This document shows, piece by piece, positions 6,164 to 9,135 of a stretch of DNA of 9,135 nt (positions are counted from its first letter, which is position 1; each line of letters begins with the position of its first letter). Both the position numbers and the translations under genes were made by a program. Below the pieces are notes generated by a model that saw nothing but the letters and a program-made list of their open reading frames with translations, was not told where the DNA came from and made no database searches. The stretch covers positions 6,979-16,113 of the forward strand of contig NZ_JAUMTY010000050.1 of assembly GCF_030530965.1 (NCBI RefSeq), read 5' to 3'. Source of the stretch: Corynebacterium sp. Its GTDB lineage: Bacteria > Actinomycetota > Actinomycetes > Mycobacteriales > Mycobacteriaceae.

Positions 6164-6790
6164 ATGTCGTTGAAGTCGGCTTCCCTACGTTCCGGCATCG
6201 CCATTGTCGCTGCCGGTTCCGCACTGGCCCTCAGTGCATGCGGCGCGGGCCAAATTTCCCAAACCGCCAACCAAGTCCCCGCCGTCGACGGGGGAGCAGC
6301 CAATGCTGAGGACAACAACATCACGCTGCGCGATGTGACCGTCCAGCCCAAGACCGACGACCACGGTGGCGCCGTCGCCTTCGCTCTGTCAAACATCGAC
6401 CCCACCAATACTGAGCGCCAGCTGCAGCGTATTAGCGTCGATGGCCAAGAGGTTAAGGTCGATGGCAACAAGGATCTGAAGCCGCAGTGCCAGATCGTCG
6501 GCAATAACGAAAAGGCCATCGAGGCCATGGGTGCCAACGATGTGCACACCAACAGCTCCGCGTCGGAGAGCGCCAAGGCTGATCCCAATGGCGAATCGCG
6601 CATCAACTGCGTCAGCTACGTTCACACCAGTTTCGACGGAACTCCCACGCCAGGGACCGCCGTGAACATCACTTTCACCCTGGATAACGGTGAAGTTTCC
6701 ATGAAGGCGCCGGTCGCTGCGTCCGTTCCGGAAGCTGGCCAGACCTACCGTGACAAGGAAGGCGTTTTGAAGGACGAATTCAGCAATTAA
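6164..6790 (+). CDS. lpqE: LpqE-like lipoprotein
   Basis: A 208-residue exported lipoprotein. The signal peptide (MSLKSASLRSG, then a hydrophobic stretch) ends in the lipobox LSAC with lipidated Cys26. The mature part is hydrophilic and looks beta-rich, and has two cysteines (109, 149) that could form a disulfide. ATG 6164 is preferred over the upstream in-frame GTG at 6131, because GGAGGA (6154-6159) lies five bases before it and the signal peptide then starts properly. Placement divergent from carD matches M. tuberculosis lpqE (Rv3584), on which the name rests. I recall that family being linked to the copper chaperone PCu(A)C-like fold, but I see no obvious copper-binding Met/His motif, so no function is claimed. 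It ends with tandem TAA stops and a terminator. Downstream, radA and disA of M. tuberculosis are absent. Confidence 0.82.
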   Translation: MSLKSASLRSGIAIVAAGSALALSACGAGQISQTANQVPAVDGGAANAEDNNITLRDVTVQPKTDDHGGAVAFALSNIDPTNTERQLQRISVDGQEVKVDGNKDLKPQCQIVGNNEKAIEAMGANDVHTNSSASESAKADPNGESRINCVSYVHTSFDGTPTPGTAVNITFTLDNGEVSMKAPVAASVPEAGQTYRDKEGVLKDEFSN

Positions 6791-6845
6791 TAATTCAGGA
6801 GCCCATAGCTGACTGAGAGCTGAAGCGCAGCCAGGTACACCGAAA

Positions 6846-6887
6846 CCCCGGAGGCTAGTTCGAAGGTGAACTGCTCCGGGGCTTTCT
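6846..6887 (+). terminator. Intrinsic terminator after lpqE
   Basis: CCCCGGAG (6846-6853) pairs with CTCCGGGG (6874-6881). Inside, AGTTC (6857-6861) pairs with GAACT (6868-6872). The stem is followed by CTTTCTT. It lies 56 bases after the lpqE stop. On the opposite strand it is followed by TTTC only, so it is mainly directed at lpqE but might also stop transcription arriving from the convergent gene. Confidence 0.8.
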
Positions 6888-6894
6888 TGTGCCG

Positions 6895-6918
6895 CTCTGT
6901 CGCTCTGTCGTTCTGTCG
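6895..6918. repeat. Octamer tandem repeat
   Basis: CTCTGTCG, CTCTGTCG and TTCTGTCG follow one another, with degenerate copies (TTCTGCCG) up to about 6930. It sits just beyond the lpqE terminator in the gap between convergent genes. Probably a slippage-prone simple repeat with no evident function. Confidence 0.7.
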
Positions 6919-6938
6919 CGTCGTTCTGCCGCTGTCAC

Positions 6939-6964
6939 GCGTAGGCGGCCACACGCCGCCACGC
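6939..6964 (-). terminator. Hairpin just past the membrane-protein gene
   Basis: GCGT-a-GGCGG pairs with CCGCC-ACGC over nine base pairs with one bulged base and a seven-base loop. On the minus strand it starts five bases after the TAG stop at 6970-6972. There is no U-tract, so it is at best a U-less terminator or an mRNA 3'-end stabiliser. Confidence 0.4.
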
Positions 6965-6969
6965 TGCTG

Positions 6970-7683
6970 CTACGTCAGGTTAAACGTCGTCGGCTCTGAG
7001 TGCTGATCACCAATCAAGGTGTGCAGGTAGTACGAACCACTGGGCACGGCAACGCGGTCCGAGCACTCGCCCGGCGCGGACGTCGTCCGGGACCAGCTCA
7101 GCATGTAATTCTTCGTCTGGCCAGCGCCGATATCCAGCGCGCCCGTTGCTGCCGGGTTGTTGCAGTCCACGTCGGACCAGACGCGCTCATTCGTCTCGAG
7201 GTTGTAGACCTCAAACTTCATCGGAGCCTTAGCCAAGTCCACATGGCAGGACCCCTTGGTGGGATTGTGCGCGATCAAGTAGAAGCGCGGCATCTGCCCC
7301 GGCTCGTAGGAATCCGCATCCGTGCGCGCCTCAACCTGCAGGTCGTTGACATCGCACGTCTCTTTCGCGTCGGGCGCGACCGACGGCTCTTCTGATTCGT
7401 CGGGTTCTTCCGACTCGGACTCATCAGGGTTCTCAGATTCCGACGATGGACGCGTGCTTTCCGACAAGCGCGAGGACGTCGTCGGTTTCGTCGACTTAGT
7501 GGTGGTCGTCGTGACGCTGGATTCCGTCGCGGTTGACGACGAATCCCCGCCTCCGCTCAAGGCCGAAATGATCCACCACAACAACGCGATGACAACAACC
7601 ACGATGACGACGGCGGCGATTCTCCGCCGGCGATAGATCTCGGGTGGATGTGGAAGACCGTTGTAGTTACCTTGAGCGCTCAC
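6970..7683 (-). CDS. Membrane-anchored protein with Ser/Thr/Glu-rich stalk (Rv3587c-like)
   Basis: A 237-residue protein of unknown function. A short cytoplasmic N-terminus with RRRR (18-21) precedes one membrane helix (about 22-42, ending near LLWWIISAL). Residues 44-105 form a low-complexity stalk, first Ser/Thr-rich, then Ser/Glu/Asp/Pro-rich with repeated ESE and DES units. The outer domain (about 110-237) is compact, looks beta-sandwich-like, and has four cysteines (110, 146, 174, 207), suggesting two disulfides. The charge pattern places this domain outside the cell. Position next to carbonic anhydrase and mutY corresponds to M. tuberculosis Rv3587c, a conserved membrane protein; orthology is inferred from place and layout. 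It starts with GTG 7683, with no Shine-Dalgarno. It follows the carbonic anhydrase gene by 115 bases on the same strand. The stalk resembles glycosylated linkers of cell-wall proteins. Confidence 0.8.
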   Translation of the reverse strand: MSAQGNYNGLPHPPEIYRRRRIAAVVIVVVVIALLWWIISALSGGGDSSSTATESSVTTTTTKSTKPTTSSRLSESTRPSSESENPDESESEEPDESEEPSVAPDAKETCDVNDLQVEARTDADSYEPGQMPRFYLIAHNPTKGSCHVDLAKAPMKFEVYNLETNERVWSDVDCNNPAATGALDIGAGQTKNYMLSWSRTTSAPGECSDRVAVPSGSYYLHTLIGDQHSEPTTFNLT

Positions 7684-7689
7684 GTGACT

Positions 7690-7695
7690 AGATTA
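7690..7695 (-). promoter_or_regulatory. Possible -10 for a leaderless membrane-protein gene
   Basis: On the minus strand TAATCT (TAnnnT) ends six bases before the GTG at 7683, and no Shine-Dalgarno is present. Just upstream the inverted repeat CGGGA-ac-TCCCG (7697-7708) lies in what would be the spacer, where a regulator could bind. No good -35 is visible. Confidence 0.3.
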
Positions 7696-7798
7696 ACGGG
7701 AACTCCCGCTGCCCCGCCGGAAAGCGGACGGCGTGTCACCTCATGCGGGGTCTGGGAGTTCGTCGGTGAGTGGTTTCGTGCACCCGGTCCGCTGTGGT

Positions 7799-8497
7799 TC
7801 ACGGCATCGCGACGCCGCGCGCGGTCACCGCCTCTACCTGGCCGTTTTCCAGTAGATACCGGAGACCAACAACGCCGACGGTGCCGTCGGCAAGCTTTGC
7901 TGTGATTTCCGGGCTGCGACCGACCACGTGATCAACAATGGACCGCACATGCTGTTTTTCGTAGTCGTCGGTGGTGGTGTGCCCCTCGGAGCGGGCGACC
8001 ATGACCGATGGCGCGACTTTCTCCACCAGCACGCGCTGGAAGGATTCCGGGACGGCGCCCTGAGACATGGCCTCCGAGGCGGCTTTGACTGCGCCGCAGC
8101 TCTCGTGCCCGAGGACCACCACCAGCGAGACACCGAGGCCCTCCACCGCGAACTCGAGCGAGGCCAGCACGGACATGTCCACGATCTCGCCGGCCGTACG
8201 GATCACGAAGACATCGCCAAACCCCTGGTCAAAGAGCAATTCGACGGGGACGCGGGAGTCCGAACAGGCCAAGACCACGGCCTTCGGGGCCTGCCCCTGA
8301 GTCAGGCTGGACAGCCGGTCGCGATCCTGATGCGGGCGCAGCGCCTTGCCCTGCACGAAGCGGTCGTTGCCGTCCAGCAACTGCTGGAGCACAGCCTGTG
8401 GGGTGCGATCGTCCGCGTTCGTACTAGCAGACGTACCGGTGTTCGCGTTCGTACTGGGAGTGGGCTGCGGGTCGGAGCCGGGTGCTGATGTCGTCAT
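7799..8497 (-). CDS. canB: Beta-carbonic anhydrase
   Basis: A 232-residue beta-class carbonic anhydrase that interconverts CO2 and bicarbonate, supplying bicarbonate for carboxylases. The zinc site is complete: Cys78, Asp80 and Arg82 in ACSDSR, and His131 and Cys134 in GHESCG. The fold runs from about residue 31 to the end. The start is ATG 8497, with GGAGGA six bases upstream (within 8498-8510), not the longer frame opening at 8545. The first 30 residues are a low-complexity Ser/Thr/Asn/Pro stretch without a signal peptide, so the enzyme should be cytoplasmic. The stretch holds a 12-base direct repeat. It lies between the membrane-protein gene and divergent mutY, the same arrangement as canB (Rv3588c) in M. 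tuberculosis; the symbol rests on that. Confidence 0.95.
   Translation of the reverse strand: MTTSAPGSDPQPTPSTNANTGTSASTNADDRTPQAVLQQLLDGNDRFVQGKALRPHQDRDRLSSLTQGQAPKAVVLACSDSRVPVELLFDQGFGDVFVIRTAGEIVDMSVLASLEFAVEGLGVSLVVVLGHESCGAVKAASEAMSQGAVPESFQRVLVEKVAPSVMVARSEGHTTTDDYEKQHVRSIVDHVVGRSPEITAKLADGTVGVVGLRYLLENGQVEAVTARGVAMP
8414..8455. repeat. 12-bp direct repeat in the 5' end of the carbonic anhydrase gene
   Basis: CGCGTTCGTACT occurs at 8414-8425 and 8444-8455, exactly 30 bases (ten codons) apart. It encodes repeated STNA pieces in the low-complexity N-terminus. Likely an in-frame duplication. Confidence 0.75.
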
Positions 8498-8594
8498 GAG
8501 AATCCTCCGGATGAAAAGTCCACATACTGGTTGGCTGGTTGCCACTCCTCGTCATGGGTGGCTCTACCTCTGCACCTCTGCTCATCACCGGCGC

Positions 8595-8648
8595 GTCATC
8601 AGGGGCACACGGACACGCGGGTCACCACCGGGCAATGTGATCAGGGGC
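8595..8648. repeat. Direct repeat in the carbonic anhydrase-mutY gap
   Basis: GTCATCAGGGGC (8595-8606) and GTGATCAGGGGC (8637-8648) match at 11 of 12 bases and are 42 bases apart, about four helical turns. They lie upstream of both divergent genes within the 225-base gap 8498-8722. A regulator of the carbonic anhydrase gene could bind here, but none can be named. Confidence 0.35.
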
Positions 8649-8708
8649 GTCACCCAATAACCGTACTCAGCCCCGTGACCGCCCGCAGCAACTCACTCGC
8701 CACGGCAC

Positions 8709-8714
8709 TACAAT
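8709..8714 (+). promoter_or_regulatory. -10 element of mutY, probable leaderless start
   Basis: TACAAT matches the -10 consensus at five of six bases. It ends eight bases before the mutY ATG at 8723, and no Shine-Dalgarno lies in front of that ATG. Transcription probably starts at or within a base or two of the ATG. The -35 region (around 8686) is poor. Confidence 0.4.
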
Positions 8715-8722
8715 CATTCGCA

Positions 8723-9135
8723 ATGTCTACTGGCCATTTAGAACCTTTTCTTGTCGACGAACTCAACGACTGGTTTATCCTGGCGGGCCGCCATCTTCCC
8801 TGGCGTGAGCCCGGGTGCTCCGCGTGGGGAGTTCTCCTCAGCGAGGTCATGAGCCAGCAAACTCCGGTCTCCCGCGTCGAACCTGCGTGGCGTGAGTGGA
8901 TGAAACGTTGGCCGACACCAGCCGATTTCGCCCGCGCCGGGCGTGATGAGGTCCTTCGCGCGTGGGGTCGTCTGGGCTACCCTCGTCGGGCGCTCCGTCT
9001 TCACGAGTGCGCGCGGACGATCGTCGATAAGCATTCTGGTGCGGTGCCTGCCACGGTGGATGAGCTGCTCGATTTGCCCGGTATCGGTGAGTACACCGCG
9101 CGGGCGGTGGCCTGTTTTGCTTACGGGTGGGCGGT
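8723..9135 (+). CDS. mutY: Adenine DNA glycosylase MutY, 5' part (cut by window end)
   Basis: The first 137 residues of a base-excision repair glycosylase that removes adenine mispaired with 8-oxoguanine; the frame is still open at the window edge. Seen: LPWR (25-28), the catalytic glutamate Glu41 in LLSEVMSQQT (38-47; Glu37 in E. coli), and the helix-hairpin-helix LDLPGIGEYTARAVACFAYG (116-135). The catalytic Asp and the four cysteines of the iron-sulfur cluster would lie downstream. The SEVMSQQT form marks MutY rather than endonuclease III. ATG 8723 is chosen because MSTGHLEPFLVDELNDWF aligns well with family N-termini. It is divergent from the carbonic anhydrase gene, as in M. tuberculosis (Rv3588c-Rv3589). 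No Shine-Dalgarno is seen; the message is likely leaderless. Confidence 0.92.
   Translation, partial: MSTGHLEPFLVDELNDWFILAGRHLPWREPGCSAWGVLLSEVMSQQTPVSRVEPAWREWMKRWPTPADFARAGRDEVLRAWGRLGYPRRALRLHECARTIVDKHSGAVPATVDELLDLPGIGEYTARAVACFAYGWA

Noticed and set aside
6001..6606. A 201-codon minus-strand frame opposite lpqE
   Set aside because: Antisense of a lipoprotein gene with a good Shine-Dalgarno and lipobox; it has no motif of its own.
7928..8488. A 186-codon plus-strand frame opposite the carbonic anhydrase gene
   Set aside because: Antisense shadow; the minus-strand product has the full carbonic anhydrase zinc site.
8498..8545. Upstream start for carbonic anhydrase at 8545
   Set aside because: The ATG at 8497 has a strong GGAGGA six bases before it; the extra 16 residues have no ribosome site.
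1..9135. tRNA, rRNA, riboswitch, insertion sequence or phage element
   Set aside because: No cloverleaf, ribosomal sequence, transposase motif or terminal inverted repeats were seen by eye; a covariance-model search would be needed to exclude small RNAs.

Overview
The window reads as a chromosomal segment of an actinobacterium of the order Mycobacteriales, most likely a Corynebacterium (genus is an inference, species unknown). Reasons: fairly GC-rich DNA with GTG starts, a CarD regulator that keeps the residues known from Mycobacterium tuberculosis CarD, and a gene neighbourhood (rlmB, cysS, carD, lpqE, an Rv3587c-like membrane protein, beta-carbonic anhydrase, mutY) in the same order as M. 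tuberculosis Rv3579c-Rv3589. Nothing looks like a phage, plasmid, insertion sequence, CRISPR array or RNA gene. Every gene is assigned to a family or matched by neighbourhood.

Bases 18-2871 (+): a three-gene zinc (or related metal) ABC importer, znuA-znuC-znuB. ZnuA is a lipoprotein with a very acidic, histidine-rich loop; ZnuC is the ATPase; ZnuB is the membrane channel. A Fur/Zur-like inverted repeat lies on the presumed promoter in front of znuA, so the operon is probably induced by zinc starvation.

Bases 2825-5918 (-): carD, cysS and rlmB in transcription order, probably one unit serving transcription and translation: an RNA polymerase-binding regulator, cysteinyl-tRNA synthetase and a 23S rRNA 2'-O-methyltransferase. 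The 3' end of rlmB overlaps the 3' end of znuB tail to tail. The 245-base gap upstream of carD holds a good extended -10 for carD, a strong leader hairpin, an inverted repeat and the start region of the divergent lipoprotein gene lpqE (6164-6790, +).

Bases 6791-6969: gap between convergent genes with a clear intrinsic terminator for lpqE, a short octamer tandem repeat and a hairpin just past the opposing gene. Bases 6970-8497 (-): carbonic anhydrase gene followed by a membrane-anchored protein with a Ser/Thr/Glu-rich stalk. Bases 8723-9135 (+): the 5' part of mutY, cut by the window edge.

Most notable points: the gene pairs ispD-ispF and radA-disA, present at this place in M. tuberculosis, are both missing; several genes seem to start without a leader; and the metal importer has a candidate operator. 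I found no convincing new multi-gene system; this is mainly conserved core chromosome with local rearrangement.
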